Positions 8,677-17,772 are shown, counted from the first letter of the stretch. The stretch: DNA of 64,000 nt from Brevibacterium sp. S111 (GCF_004745075.1 NZ_RHFH01000004.1:62001-126000), one strand, 5' to 3'. Program-made: numbers and translations. The notes: generated by a model from the sequence alone, not told the origin.

Positions 8677-10241
8677 TCCTCGTCGGTCCCCGACTCAGTG
8701 GCTGCCGACGGCTCGGAGGCGGCGCTGCCCTGACGCCGAGCACGCTCGGCGAGGCGTTCCTGTTCGAACTCGGCGCGCACAGCGGCCTTCGCGTCCATTC
8801 TGTCGTGGTAGGCGGCCTTGCGCTCCTTGCGGGTGGCGCGAGCCTCGTCCTCGAGTCGGGCGTCGGAGCCGCGGGAGCCGAGCAGTTCGGCTCCGCCGAT
8901 GGTCGTGGGGTCCCAGTCGAAGACCACTCCGTCATCGCCGCCGACGACGATCGTGTCCCCGGGTTTGGCGCCGGCCTTGAACAAGGCATCTTCGACGCCG
9001 AGGTGTTCGAGTCGGTCGGCCAGATAGCCGACGGCTTCGTCGTTGCCGAAGTCCGTCTGCTGCACCCAGCGGCGCGGTTTGTCGCCGAGGACGCGGAACA
9101 GCGGTCCTTCGGCGTCGTGTTCGACGCGGATCTCGAAACCGCGATCGTCGACGGCCTTCGGGCGGATGACCACACGCTGCGGGGTGGCTTCGATCTCGGC
9201 GCGACGTTCGCGTTCGGCCAGCACGAGTTCGGCCATGGCGAAGGACAGCTCGCGCAGTCCGGCGTGGCTGACCGCGGAGATCTCGAAGACTCGGTACCCC
9301 GCGGCTTCGAGGTCGGGGCGCACGATGTCGGCGAGATCGCGTCCGTCGGGGATGTCGACCTTGTTCAGTGCCACGAGCTTCGGTCGTTCCGACAGCGGCA
9401 GCAGTCCGCTGCCGTCGTCGAGGTCGACGGCGTAGGCGGCGAGTTCGGATTCGATGATCGTGAGATCGGAGACCGGGTCGCGTCCGGGCTCCCACGTGGC
9501 CATATCGATGACGTGGACGAGGCCGGCACAGCGTTCGACGTGGCGGAGGAACTCGAGCCCCAGACCCTTGCCCTCCGAGGCCCCGGGGATGAGACCCGGC
9601 ACGTCAGCGACGGTGTAGCGGGTGTCGCCGGCCTGGACCACACCGAGGTTGGGCACCAAGGTGGTGAAGGGGTAGTCGGCGATCTTCGGCTTCGCCGCAG
9701 ACAGCGCAGCGATGAGGCTCGATTTGCCCGCGGAGGGGTACCCGACGAAAGCGATGTCGGCGATCGTCTTGAGCTCGAGGACGAGGCTCAGCGTCTCTCC
9801 GGGCTCACCGAGCAGAGCGAAGCCGGGAGCCTTGCGCTTCGTCGAGGCCAGGGCGGCGTTGCCGAGTCCCCCGCGTCCGCCTGCGGCCGCGGTGAACTCG
9901 GTGCCGTCTTCGACGAGGTCGATGATGATGCTGCCGTTGGTGTCCTTGACCACTGTGCCTTCGGGCACATCGATGACAAGGTTCTTGCCGTCGGCTCCAT
10001 GACGCAGGTCGCCCTTGCCGATCCCCCCGCCGTCAGCGCGCAGGTGCGGTCGATGGTGGAGCGGCAGAAGAGTCGTGGACTGACGGTCGACTCGGAAGAT
10101 GATGTTTCCGCCATTGCCGCCGTCGGCGCCGTCGGGGCCGCCGAGCGGTTTGAACTTCTCGCGCCTGATCGAGGCGCACCCGTTCCCACCGTCGCCGGCG
10201 GCGAGGTGAACAGTGACACGATCTACGAACTCGGTGGCCAT
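8673..10241 (-). CDS. obgE: GTPase ObgE/CgtA
   Basis: A 522-residue Obg-family GTPase needed for 50S ribosome assembly and stress signalling. The glycine-rich Obg domain fills residues 1-158 ([33 protein letters not shown]). The G domain follows with G1 [10 protein letters not shown] at 167-176, switch I PFTTL, G3 DVPGLIPGA at 213-221 and G4 NKVD near 295. A C-terminal OCT domain, roughly 340-420, is followed by a charged tail rich in Arg and Glu that ends in acidic and serine residues. Such extended tails are common in actinobacterial Obg. AAGGA precedes ATG 10241. A 15-bp hairpin lies only 17 bases upstream, between this gene and rpmA. Confidence 0.96.
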   Translation of the reverse strand: MATEFVDRVTVHLAAGDGGNGCASIRREKFKPLGGPDGADGGNGGNIIFRVDRQSTTLLPLHHRPHLRADGGGIGKGDLRHGADGKNLVIDVPEGTVVKDTNGSIIIDLVEDGTEFTAAAGGRGGLGNAALASTKRKAPGFALLGEPGETLSLVLELKTIADIAFVGYPSAGKSSLIAALSAAKPKIADYPFTTLVPNLGVVQAGDTRYTVADVPGLIPGASEGKGLGLEFLRHVERCAGLVHVIDMATWEPGRDPVSDLTIIESELAAYAVDLDDGSGLLPLSERPKLVALNKVDIPDGRDLADIVRPDLEAAGYRVFEISAVSHAGLRELSFAMAELVLAERERRAEIEATPQRVVIRPKAVDDRGFEIRVEHDAEGPLFRVLGDKPRRWVQQTDFGNDEAVGYLADRLEHLGVEDALFKAGAKPGDTIVVGGDDGVVFDWDPTTIGGAELLGSRGSDARLEDEARATRKERKAAYHDRMDAKAAVRAEFEQERLAERARRQGSAASEPSAATESGTDEE

Positions 10242-10257
10242 AATGTCCTTATATCAG

Positions 10258-10289
10258 ATGAAGGGTGAGTCGTTCGACTCACCCTTCAT
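10258..10289 (-). terminator. Perfect 15-bp hairpin between rpmA and obgE
   Basis: ATGAAGGGTGAGTCG and its exact complement are separated by only two bases. No T-run follows on the minus strand. It could be a partial terminator lowering obgE-proBA expression relative to the ribosomal genes, or an RNA processing or stability element. It sits 17 bases before the obgE start. Confidence 0.6.
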
Positions 10290-10341
10290 GGTCCCCTCAC
10301 AGGGGAGAAATCCTATTGACGACGGAACGGATCCTAAAGGA

Positions 10342-10593
10342 TCAGGCTCCGACGATGTTGACGATCTTGCGACCGTTGCGGGTGCCGAATTCCACGGCGC
10401 CTGCACTCAGTGCGAAGAGGGTATCGTCTCCGCCGCGGCCGACGTTGGAACCGGGGTGGAACTTGGTTCCGCGCTGGCGGACGATGATCTCGCCGGCCTT
10501 GACGGTCTGACCGCCGAAGCGCTTGACACCGAGGTACTGTGGGTTCGAGTCGCGACCGTTGCGGGTCGAGCTGACTCCCTTTTTGCTTGCCAT
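10342..10593 (-). CDS. rpmA: 50S ribosomal protein L27
   Basis: An 83-residue ribosomal protein close to the peptidyl transferase centre. The N-terminus [23 protein letters not shown] is the canonical L27 start, without the cleavable extension seen in Firmicutes. [24 protein letters not shown] is the conserved C-terminal half. Length is normal. It follows rplU by 15 bases with a GAGGAG ribosome site, so the L21-L27 pair is co-transcribed from the promoter upstream of rplU. Confidence 0.97.
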   Translation of the reverse strand: MASKKGVSSTRNGRDSNPQYLGVKRFGGQTVKAGEIIVRQRGTKFHPGSNVGRGGDDTLFALSAGAVEFGTRNGRKIVNIVGA

Positions 10594-10608
10594 GTGAGAA
10601 GTCTCCTC

Positions 10609-10917
10609 TTACTTGATGTTCGTGATCTTCAGGCGGGTGAGGTCCTGGCGGTGGCCCTGACGCTTCTTGTATCCCGTCTTGTTCTTGTACTTCTGGATCA
10701 CAATCTTGGGCCCGCGGAGCTCGCCGGTGACCTCAGCGGAGACCGAGACCTTCGACAGGGCATCGGCATCGGTCGTGACCGTCTCACCGTCGACAAGAAG
10801 CACGGCATCGAGTTCGACGCTGTCTCCAGCCTTCGCCTTCATTCGGTTGACTGTGATGATGTCGCCGACGCTCACCTTTTCCTGGTGGCCTCCGGCGCGG
10901 ACGATGGCATAGACCAT
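10609..10917 (-). CDS. rplU: 50S ribosomal protein L21
   Basis: A 102-residue ribosomal protein that binds 23S rRNA. It starts [21 protein letters not shown] and ends with the conserved [18 protein letters not shown]. It is the first gene of the rplU-rpmA unit, and an apparent promoter (TTGCCG-18-TAGAAT) lies about 130 bases upstream. The long leader contains two short hairpins and may allow autogenous control by L21, as in some other bacteria. Downstream order is rpmA, obgE, proB, proA. Confidence 0.97.
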   Translation of the reverse strand: MVYAIVRAGGHQEKVSVGDIITVNRMKAKAGDSVELDAVLLVDGETVTTDADALSKVSVSAEVTGELRGPKIVIQKYKNKTGYKKRQGHRQDLTRLKITNIK

Positions 10918-11038
10918 GGTCGAACCCTCTTTCTGCTAATTCTCAAACGAACGGCGGTTGTCCCTTGGCTGCCGCGAAGAGTCTTCGCAGGCTTCCCATT
11001 GAGAGGAATCACCAGCCGTGGTGCGTCACACGCACCGA
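10918..11038 (-). promoter_or_regulatory. Leader of the rplU-rpmA mRNA
   Basis: About 120 bases of untranslated RNA are predicted between the rplU promoter and start codon. Two compact hairpins are visible: GGTGCGT-GTG-ACGCACC at 11036-11020 and GCGAAG-ACT-CTTCGC at 10988-10974. Such leaders control L21 synthesis in other phyla; that role here is inference. Confidence 0.35.
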
Positions 11039-11044
11039 CGCTCA

Positions 11045-11074
11045 ATTCTAATCGAGACTGCGCGACATCGGCAA
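11045..11074 (-). promoter_or_regulatory. Promoter of rplU-rpmA
   Basis: On the minus strand TTGCCG (11074-11069) and TAGAAT (11050-11045) are separated by 18 bases. The -35 matches the housekeeping consensus at four of six positions and the -10 at five of six. RNA would start near 11038. Confidence 0.55.
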
Positions 11075-11170
11075 ACCCGTTCGACATCGGTCGACGACTG
11101 AGATGCTGACTGTGAGACATCTCTCACAGCTTCATGAGTCTGCCTCATCTCCGCAGACGCCTCTGTCTCT

Positions 11171-11488
11171 TCAGCTGTCGCGCGACTCCGCGATGCGTTC
11201 GTGCCGGCGGATCACCTCGGCGACGATGAAGGCGAGGAACTTCTCGGCGAAGGCGGGATCGAGGTGTGAGTCCTCGGCCAGCACCCGCAGTCGGGCGACC
11301 TGCTCGGTTTCACGGGATTCGTCGGCCGGCGGCAGTCCGTGGTCGGCCTTGAGCTCGCCGACGCGTTCGGTGAGCTTGAATCTCTCGGCCAGGAGATGGA
11401 CGAGAGAGGCGTCGATGTTGTCGATGCTTCCCCGCAGCTCCCGCAGCCGCTGAAATGCGTATGTGTTGTCGTCTCTGTTCTGCTCCAC
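11171..11488 (-). CDS. Chorismate mutase (AroQ fold)
   Basis: A 105-residue all-helical protein. The first helix has LRELRGSIDNIDASLVHLLAERF, the AroQ pattern with the catalytic Arg and Asp. The middle contains LTERVGELKADHGLPPAD, with the Arg and Lys expected at the active site, and ESRETEQVARLRVLA follows. It converts chorismate to prephenate for phenylalanine and tyrosine synthesis. The size matches stand-alone actinobacterial chorismate mutases of the intracellular type, and no signal peptide is present. The GTG at 11488 follows GGGA and is the likely start. No other aromatic-pathway gene is nearby; the gene stands between the symporter terminator and rplU. Confidence 0.85.
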   Translation of the reverse strand: MEQNRDDNTYAFQRLRELRGSIDNIDASLVHLLAERFKLTERVGELKADHGLPPADESRETEQVARLRVLAEDSHLDPAFAEKFLAFIVAEVIRRHERIAESRDS

Positions 11489-11514
11489 GCATCCCAGTCT
11501 AACGATGCCCGGGC

Positions 11515-11554
11515 ATGATTGTGCGCCGCGTCCGGGCGCGCGGCGCACAATCAT
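11515..11554 (-). terminator. 16-bp perfect hairpin after the alanine symporter gene
   Basis: ATGATTGTGCGCCGCG and its exact complement flank an eight-base loop, 45 bases past the symporter stop. It lies between two minus-strand genes, so it probably ends symporter transcription before the chorismate mutase gene. ATGCCCGGG occurs on both sides of it. Confidence 0.75.
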
Positions 11555-11598
11555 CGCAGTTCGGCAGACATGCCCGGGAATGCGGGAGTCTCAGTCGC

Positions 11599-13128
11599 TC
11601 AGGCAGGCCGTTCGACAGGGACGGCGTCGACGGTGTCCGGGTCGCCGAGCGTGCCGGCCCTGCGGTCGGCCAGGTACTTCTTCATCTCCTTCTTCACCAC
11701 CGGCATGAGCAGGTAGAGGCCGAGAATGTTGATGAAGGCACACATGAACAGGGCCGCATCGGCGAATTCGACGACCTTCGAGAAGGTGGCCACGCAGCCG
11801 ATGACGACGAAGATGCACACGAGGGCGCGGAACACGGTGACGCTGCCCTTCGCCTTGCCGAACAGGAAGCCCCAGGCCTGCTCTCCGTAGTAGGCCCAGG
11901 TGATGAGCGTGGAGAAGGCGAAGAGCGCGACAGCGATCGCCAGCAGCACCGGATACCAGGACGCGACGGTGGAGAAGGCGTCCGAGGTCAGGGCCACTCC
12001 CCCGATCTCTCCTGCGCCGAGGTCCTCACGGTAGGAGGCCTGATTGGCCACGATGATCGTCAGCGCCGTCATCGTGCACACGATGACGGTGTCGATGAAG
12101 GGCTCGAGGAGCGCGACGAATCCTTCGGAGATCGGACGTCGGGTCTTGACTGCGGAGTGTGCGATCGGGGCGGAGCCGATGCCGGCCTCATTGGAGAAGG
12201 CCGAACGCTGGAAGCCGATGATCATCACGCCGACGACGCCGCCGGCGATGCCCTGCGGGTTGAAGGCGCCGGCGAAGATCTCGCCGATGGCGTTCGGGAT
12301 GTTCGCGTAGTTGAGCCCGAGCACGAGCAGACAGGAGACGACGTAGAAGATCGCCATGCCGGGAACGAGCTTGTCGGTGACCTTCGCGATGGAGCGGATG
12401 CCGCCGAGGATGACGAGGGCCACGAGGACGGCGAAGATGATGCCGAAGACGAGCGAGGCGAAGGGTCCGGCGAGGAGTCCGTCGTCCCCGCCGGTGGCCG
12501 TGCGCACCTGAGCGAAGGTCTGGTTGGCCTGGAACATGCCGCCGCCGACCACGCCGAAGATGAGGATGGCGATCGCGAAGAGACCGGTGAGCGTCGTCGC
12601 CACCGGCTTGCTGAAGCGGCGGAAGGCCACGGGCAGGTACTTGAACGGACCACCGTGGACCACGCCGTTCTCGTCGATCTCGCGATACTTCACACCGAGA
12701 GTGCATTCGACGAATTTCGTGCACATGCCCAGGAGGCCCGCGATGATCATCCAGAAGGTGGCGCCCGGACCGCCGAGCGCGATGGCCACGCCGACACCGG
12801 CGATATTGCCGAGGCCGACAGTGCCGGACAGCGCCGAGGCGAGAGCCTGGAAGTGAGTGACCTCGCCGGGGTCGTCCTTCGACGAGTACTTCCCGCGGAT
12901 GATCTCGAGAGCGAGTTTCGCTCCGCGCGCTTGGATGAAGCCGAAGTAGACGGTGAAGGCCAGGGCCGCGAAGATCAGCCACAGGACGACGAACGGAAAG
13001 GAGAAGTCTCCGAGGGTGATCGGAAAGAAGATGATATTGCCGAACCACGTGGCGATCGGATCGAACCATGAGTCGATGGCATCGTCGACCGGAGAGACCG
13101 GCGCTGCTGAGATATGAATGGTGTTCAT
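11599..13128 (-). CDS. Sodium:alanine/glycine symporter (AGCS family)
   Basis: A 509-residue integral membrane protein with about eleven helices. The AGCS signatures are present: ALASALSGTVGLGNIAGVGVAIALGGPGATFWM (about residues 95-125) and, near residue 300, GFQRSAFSNEAGIGSAPIAHS. These identify a transporter that imports alanine or glycine with Na+. A GGGAGG ribosome site precedes ATG 13128. The C-terminal tail is cytoplasmic and charged (KKEMKKYLADRRAG). It is divergent from the SPFH gene with about 140 bases between, and a strong hairpin follows its stop. It seems to be monocistronic. The precise substrate cannot be told from sequence. Confidence 0.92.
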   Translation of the reverse strand: MNTIHISAAPVSPVDDAIDSWFDPIATWFGNIIFFPITLGDFSFPFVVLWLIFAALAFTVYFGFIQARGAKLALEIIRGKYSSKDDPGEVTHFQALASALSGTVGLGNIAGVGVAIALGGPGATFWMIIAGLLGMCTKFVECTLGVKYREIDENGVVHGGPFKYLPVAFRRFSKPVATTLTGLFAIAILIFGVVGGGMFQANQTFAQVRTATGGDDGLLAGPFASLVFGIIFAVLVALVILGGIRSIAKVTDKLVPGMAIFYVVSCLLVLGLNYANIPNAIGEIFAGAFNPQGIAGGVVGVMIIGFQRSAFSNEAGIGSAPIAHSAVKTRRPISEGFVALLEPFIDTVIVCTMTALTIIVANQASYREDLGAGEIGGVALTSDAFSTVASWYPVLLAIAVALFAFSTLITWAYYGEQAWGFLFGKAKGSVTVFRALVCIFVVIGCVATFSKVVEFADAALFMCAFINILGLYLLMPVVKKEMKKYLADRRAGTLGDPDTVDAVPVERPA

Positions 13129-13232
13129 GATCTGTCAACCTCCCTGAGACGCACATCACATTCAAGCGCTCCGACCCGCGGAGCCGGTTCAGTTATCAAA
13201 CCGTTACCGAACCGCCCGCACGCGGCTGCTCC

Positions 13233-13264
13233 TGAGACCCGCGTCTCATTCTGTGGCCTAGACT
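13233..13264 (+). promoter_or_regulatory. Leaderless promoter of the SPFH gene with inverted repeat
   Basis: TAGACT at 13259-13264 is a good -10 and is followed after six bases by ATG 13271, so the transcript probably begins at or next to the A of the start codon. An inverted repeat TGAGAC-N4-GTCTCA at 13233-13248 covers the -35 region and could be an operator. Confidence 0.45.
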
Positions 13265-13270
13265 GGAGGC

Positions 13271-14581
13271 ATGACTCAGAACCCTCAGCAGCCAGCTCCC
13301 CGACGGAATCAGCCACCCGGTCATGGTCCCGTGCCCAGCGGTGATCCGGCCCCGCACTACCAGGCCGGGCACACGCAGCCGGCCGCGTATCCGGGAGCCG
13401 AACCCGTGACCAACCCGAACGGGCATTACGGTTCACAGGGGTCTCAGGCAAGCTCTTCGGGCATGTCGGATTCGGGGCCCGCTTATGGTCCGCCCGGCGG
13501 TGCGCAGGCGAACACGGGCGCACCCCAGCATCATGGTCCCGGCCCCGCCTCTCCGATCCCCCAGGAGGCTCGTCGTCGACGTTCGGGGCCGAACCCGACC
13601 TCGAACCGGCCCACCGACTCTCCACAGCAGCCCACCTCGGCGAATGGGCCGACCCCGGCCCGAATCGTCTCTCCCGAGGGAGAACGGGTGCGCGAGAAGC
13701 CTGCGGGAGGAGTCTCCGGCTACTTCGCAATCGTCGGAGCCATCGGTCTGCTTCTGCTCGCCCTCATCCTTGGTGTCTTCGGCTTCATCATGACGTTCGT
13801 TCAGGTCGCAATCGGCGTCATCCTCATCGTCTTCGGTGTCCTCAGCTTCATCGCATCGATGTTCCTCTTCAAGGGCTGCACTTCGGTGGCACCCGGTCAT
13901 GCCGTCGTCCTCCAGCTCTACGGCAAGTACGTCGGCACGGTCCGCCAGTCGGGCCTGCGCTTCGTCAACCCCTTCTACACGAAGGATCAGGTCTCCACGC
14001 GCATCCGCAATCATGAGACCTCGACGCTGAAGGTCAACGATCTCGACGGCAACCCGATCGAGATCGGTGCCGTCGTCGTCTGGCAGGTCAAAGACACTGC
14101 GCAGGCGATGTTCGAAGTCGACGACTTCGAGGAGTTCGTCGCGATCCAGGCCGAGACCGCGGTCAGGCACATCGCGAACTCCTATGCCTATGACTCGTCT
14201 GATCCACAGCGGATGTCGCTGCGTGACAATGCCGATGAGATCACCTCGAAGCTCTCCGACGAGGTGGCCGCCAGAGTGATGGCGGCCGGAGTGACGGTCA
14301 TCGAGTCCCGCATCACCCAGTTGGCCTACGCTCCCGAGATCGCCCGCGCGATGCTCCAGCGCCAGCAGGCGACCGCGGTCGTTGCGGCGCGTCAGCTCAT
14401 CGTCGAGGGCGCGGTCGGCATGGTCGAGACGGCCATCGAGGAGATCGAGGGACGACAGATCGTGCGGCTGGGTCAGGCCGAACGCAGCGATCTCGTCTCG
14501 AACCTCATGATCGTCCTCTGCGGTGATCAGGCGGCGCAGCCGACGATCAGCACCACCCGCAATCAGCAGTCGGCGGGCTGA
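13271..14581 (+). CDS. SPFH/band 7 domain membrane protein (slipin/prohibitin-like)
   Basis: A 436-residue protein. Residues 1-150 are Pro/Gln/Gly-rich and disordered. Two hydrophobic helices follow at about 156-178 and 181-202. The SPFH domain then runs from about 210 (GHAVVLQLYGKYVGTVRQSGLRFVNPFY) through VNDLDGNPIEIGAVVVWQV to ARAMLQRQQATAVVAARQLIV near 370. SPFH proteins form ring-like assemblies on membrane microdomains and often support protease complexes or membrane repair. GGAGG lies only one base from the ATG, too close for normal use, while a -10 box six bases upstream points to a leaderless mRNA. The gene ends at a strong bidirectional terminator shared with the RNase E gene. Confidence 0.85.
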   Translation: MTQNPQQPAPRRNQPPGHGPVPSGDPAPHYQAGHTQPAAYPGAEPVTNPNGHYGSQGSQASSSGMSDSGPAYGPPGGAQANTGAPQHHGPGPASPIPQEARRRRSGPNPTSNRPTDSPQQPTSANGPTPARIVSPEGERVREKPAGGVSGYFAIVGAIGLLLLALILGVFGFIMTFVQVAIGVILIVFGVLSFIASMFLFKGCTSVAPGHAVVLQLYGKYVGTVRQSGLRFVNPFYTKDQVSTRIRNHETSTLKVNDLDGNPIEIGAVVVWQVKDTAQAMFEVDDFEEFVAIQAETAVRHIANSYAYDSSDPQRMSLRDNADEITSKLSDEVAARVMAAGVTVIESRITQLAYAPEIARAMLQRQQATAVVAARQLIVEGAVGMVETAIEEIEGRQIVRLGQAERSDLVSNLMIVLCGDQAAQPTISTTRNQQSAG

Positions 14582-14600
14582 GCACCGCCTCTCTCAGAGC

Positions 14601-14644
14601 GTCAAGCGCCCCGCCGACGGAACTCCGTCGGCGGGGCGCTTGAC
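14601..14644. terminator. 20-bp perfect bidirectional terminator hairpin
   Basis: GTCAAGCGCCCCGCCGACGG pairs exactly with its complement across a four-base loop (AACT). It lies between the convergent SPFH and RNase E genes and can stop both transcripts. Confidence 0.85.
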
Positions 14645-14703
14645 TGTCCGCTCAGCAGACTGTCTGCTCAGCGCGGCGGCGGTGTCGCGCACCGCCTCGA
14701 GGC

Positions 14704-17700
14704 TCAGTTCTCGCCGATGATGACGAATGAGGTCGGCAGCTCTTCCTGGACCTTCTCACTCGTCTTCTTCGCAGGTGCCGGGGACTTCTTCGCAGCGGCC
14801 TTCCGGACGGGCGCGACGGCGGCCACCTTCGTCTCGGTGTCAGCACCGATCATCAGCGGCAGATCCTTCGGCTCCGGTGCGGGAGCGGGCGCTGAGTCCT
14901 CACTCTTCTGCGCACGCTTTGCCGATGAGACCTCGGCCGCGGGCTTCTTCGCTCCCGAGTCCTTGGACTCGGGCGTCGCGGCCGCGGTTTCGGGCTCCGC
15001 CTTCGAGCCCGCGTCCTTCGGCTTGTCTGCGGAACCGTCCGCAGAGTCCTTCGCGTCCGCGGTGTCGGACTGGCCGGACCGGGAGTTCGAGCGGCGACGC
15101 CCGTTGCGCGAACGCGAACGGGACTTGCCGGTGTCCTCGGCGCCCGACTTCTCCTCGTGCCCGCTCTCAGACTTCGCTTCTGCGGAGTCCGTTTCGTCCT
15201 TCTTCAGCGTCGCCTTCGCAATCGCAGCGACTGCAGAGCGGGAGGCATCGGACGAGACCGGCTCCTCCTGCGTCTCCGGTTCGCTCTGCTTCGACTTCGA
15301 TCCCGAATCTCCGCGGCGCTTGCGGTCGCGACGGTTGTCGTTGTTCGATGATCGGTTGCCGCGGTGCGACTTCGATCCGTCCTCTTCGGAGCCCGGCAGC
15401 AGCAGGCCGCGACCGCTGAGGTCCTCTCCGGCGCTGACGAGGGATTCGGCCAGGCCGGTGCCGATGCGCTTGCGGGTCATCTGGACGAGACCCAGCGAGG
15501 TCACCTCGGCGACCTGGTGCTTCGTCCTATCACGCCCGAGGCATTCGACGAGGCGGCGCACGACGAGGTCGCGGTTGGACTCGAGCACCATGTCGATGAA
15601 GTCGACGACGATGATGCCGCCGATGTCACGCAGACGCAGCTGACGGATGACCTCCTCGGCAGCTTCGAGGTTGTTGCGAGTCACCGTCTCCTCGAGGTTG
15701 CCTCCGGAACCGGTGAATTTGCCGGTATTGACGTCGACGACCGTCATCGCTTCGGTCCGGTCGATGACCAGCGAACCGCCCGATGGCAGGTTCACGGTGC
15801 GCTGCAGAGCCTTCTGGATCTGCTCTTCGATCCGGTAGTGGTCGAAGATGTCTTCGTCTTCGCTGTAGCTGTGGACGCGTTCGAGCAGGTCGGGGGCCAC
15901 GGATTCGACGTATTCGTGGATCGTGTTCCAGGCTCCGTCGCCGTCGATGACGAGCGAGTTGAAGTCTTCGTTGAACACGTCGCGGATGATGCGCACGATC
16001 ATGTCAGGCTCGCTGTAGAGCAGCTGCGGGGCGAGCACCTTCGTCGACTTGGACTTCTTCTCGATCGTCTCCCAGCGCTTGGCGAGGCGTTCGACGTCAC
16101 GGGAGAGATCCGAATCGGTGGCTCCCTCGGCGGCGGTGCGCACGATGACGCCGTTCGAATCGCCGACGAGCTCTTTGAGCAGCTTCTTCAGTCGGGCACG
16201 TTCGTTGTCCGGCAGCTTCCGCGAGATGCCGGTCATCGAATTGCCGGGCACATAGACGAGGAACCGGCCGGGCAGGGAGATCTGGCTGGTCAGTCGAGCA
16301 CCCTTGTGCCCGATCGGGTCCTTCGTCACCTGCACGAGCACGGGGTCGCCGGGGCTCAGCGCGGTTTCGATGCGACGGGCTTTGCCGTCCATGCCGAGAG
16401 CGTCCCAGTTGACCTCACCGGCGTAGAGCACGGCGTTGCGGCCCTTGCCGATGTCGATGAACGCCGCTTCCATGCTCGGCAGCACGTTCTGCACCTTGCC
16501 GAGGTAGACGTTGCCGATGAGCGAGGACTGCTGGCGGTTCTCTTTGAGATAGTGTTCGACGGCGATTCCGTCTTCGACGACGACGAGCTGGGTCTGGTCA
16601 CCGCTTTCGCGCACGAGCATCGTACGTTCGACGGATTCGCGGCGGGCGAGGAACTCGGCCTCGGTGATGATCGGGCGACGGCGCCCGGCCTCACGGCCCT
16701 CCTTGCGACGCTGACGTTTCGCTTCGAGTCGCGTCGATCCCTTCAGGGACGTGACCTCGTCGCGCTCGGAGCTGCGTGTGCGGGAGCGACGACGGCGGCG
16801 CCGACGTGAGCCGCCGTCGGAGTCGTCGTCTTCGTCATGCTCATCCGAGTGGGAGTCATCGGAGCTGCTGGCATCGGAGTTGTCGTCGGAACCGTGATCG
16901 GACTTCGAGTGCGAATCGTGTGAGTCCGAATCGGACTTCTGCTTCCCACCGCGATTGTTCGACCGGGAGCCGCGACGAGACGACCGCGAGTTCTCCGAAT
17001 CGGAGTCGTCGTCCTCGGAGTCCTGGGGCTTCTCCGACTTCCCGGAAGCCTCGTCGGCGTCGTCGTGGGAGTCGTCGCGGTTGCGCGAGCGGCGTCCGCG
17101 GCCTCCTCGACGGCGACGCGGACCATTGGAGTTCTCGTCTTCGTCATGGTCGCCTCGGCGAGAGGGCGAGGAGTCCTCGTCGGAGTCCTGGGAATCGTCC
17201 CAGTCATCGTCAGAGCCTTCGTCGTCGATGTTCACGACCTGAGCGTGTTCTGCCTTCGGCACCTGGAAGATCAGGCCGCCGTCGTGCGGAACGGACGGCG
17301 CGGGGCGGGGTTCGGCCGGCTCCGCTGCCGCCGGGGCGGGAGCGGCGAAGGGATTGCGCGGATCGAAGCTCACGGCCGGCTCACGCGGAGAGGAGTCCTC
17401 CGCCGAGTTCTCCTCGTCGTCTTCGTCGTCATCGGAGCCCTCGTCGTCGGAGCTCTCAGCGTCCGCGTCCCCGCGGATGAACTCCTCGAAGACGAGTCCT
17501 CGATTGGCGACGGCCTCACGGGCGGACTTGGGCCGGCCCCGGCGGGGAGCCGGCTCCGGTTCCTCATCATCGCCGTCACCGTCGACCTCGTCACCGATCC
17601 GCAGCGATTCGGCCGCCTCGGCGATGTCATCGAGACGTGCACGCACACTGTCGTCGACGTCGTCGGAGGAATTGCTCTTGGCGTTGACCGACTGCTCCAG

Positions 17701-17772
17701 ATTCGCCAGATCGGCGAGGATGCCTTCGGTTGGATCTGTCGACTCTGTACCGTCGTTCGACATATCGTTCAT
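14704..17772 (-). CDS. rne: Ribonuclease E/G family endoribonuclease
   Basis: A 1022-residue enzyme for mRNA decay and rRNA processing. The first ~360 residues are highly acidic and then Arg/Asp/Ser-rich, likely disordered. The catalytic core follows: an S1-like part with GNVYLGKVQNVLPSMEAAFIDIG, DNase I-like VVDVNTGKFTG (metal-binding Asp near 677) and IIVVDFIDM (Asp near 723). The C-terminal ~230 residues are low-complexity and charged. The Zn-link CPxC/CxxC expected about 55 residues after the second Asp is missing: the stretch reads TRKRIGTGLAESLVSAGEDLSGRG with no cysteine. ATG 17772 follows GGGAG and is preferred over a GTG ten codons upstream. Mycobacteria have rne in the same place (Rv2444c). 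Confidence 0.93.
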   Translation of the reverse strand: MNDMSNDGTESTDPTEGILADLANLEQSVNAKSNSSDDVDDSVRARLDDIAEAAESLRIGDEVDGDGDDEEPEPAPRRGRPKSAREAVANRGLVFEEFIRGDADAESSDDEGSDDDEDDEENSAEDSSPREPAVSFDPRNPFAAPAPAAAEPAEPRPAPSVPHDGGLIFQVPKAEHAQVVNIDDEGSDDDWDDSQDSDEDSSPSRRGDHDEDENSNGPRRRRGGRGRRSRNRDDSHDDADEASGKSEKPQDSEDDDSDSENSRSSRRGSRSNNRGGKQKSDSDSHDSHSKSDHGSDDNSDASSSDDSHSDEHDEDDDSDGGSRRRRRRRSRTRSSERDEVTSLKGSTRLEAKRQRRKEGREAGRRRPIITEAEFLARRESVERTMLVRESGDQTQLVVVEDGIAVEHYLKENRQQSSLIGNVYLGKVQNVLPSMEAAFIDIGKGRNAVLYAGEVNWDALGMDGKARRIETALSPGDPVLVQVTKDPIGHKGARLTSQISLPGRFLVYVPGNSMTGISRKLPDNERARLKKLLKELVGDSNGVIVRTAAEGATDSDLSRDVERLAKRWETIEKKSKSTKVLAPQLLYSEPDMIVRIIRDVFNEDFNSLVIDGDGAWNTIHEYVESVAPDLLERVHSYSEDEDIFDHYRIEEQIQKALQRTVNLPSGGSLVIDRTEAMTVVDVNTGKFTGSGGNLEETVTRNNLEAAEEVIRQLRLRDIGGIIVVDFIDMVLESNRDLVVRRLVECLGRDRTKHQVAEVTSLGLVQMTRKRIGTGLAESLVSAGEDLSGRGLLLPGSEEDGSKSHRGNRSSNNDNRRDRKRRGDSGSKSKQSEPETQEEPVSSDASRSAVAAIAKATLKKDETDSAEAKSESGHEEKSGAEDTGKSRSRSRNGRRRSNSRSGQSDTADAKDSADGSADKPKDAGSKAEPETAAATPESKDSGAKKPAAEVSSAKRAQKSEDSAPAPAPEPKDLPLMIGADTETKVAAVAPVRKAAAKKSPAPAKKTSEKVQEELPTSFVIIGEN

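Noticed and set aside
6613-8733. A 706-codon plus-strand frame opposite proA and proB
   Set aside because: It spans two real genes in antisense and has shadow composition.
8805-10268. A 487-codon plus-strand frame opposite obgE
   Set aside because: Antisense of an unmistakable Obg GTPase.
11515-13071. A 518-codon plus-strand frame opposite the alanine symporter
   Set aside because: Glu/Asp/Gly/Arg-rich antisense of a membrane protein. The real gene has clear AGCS motifs.
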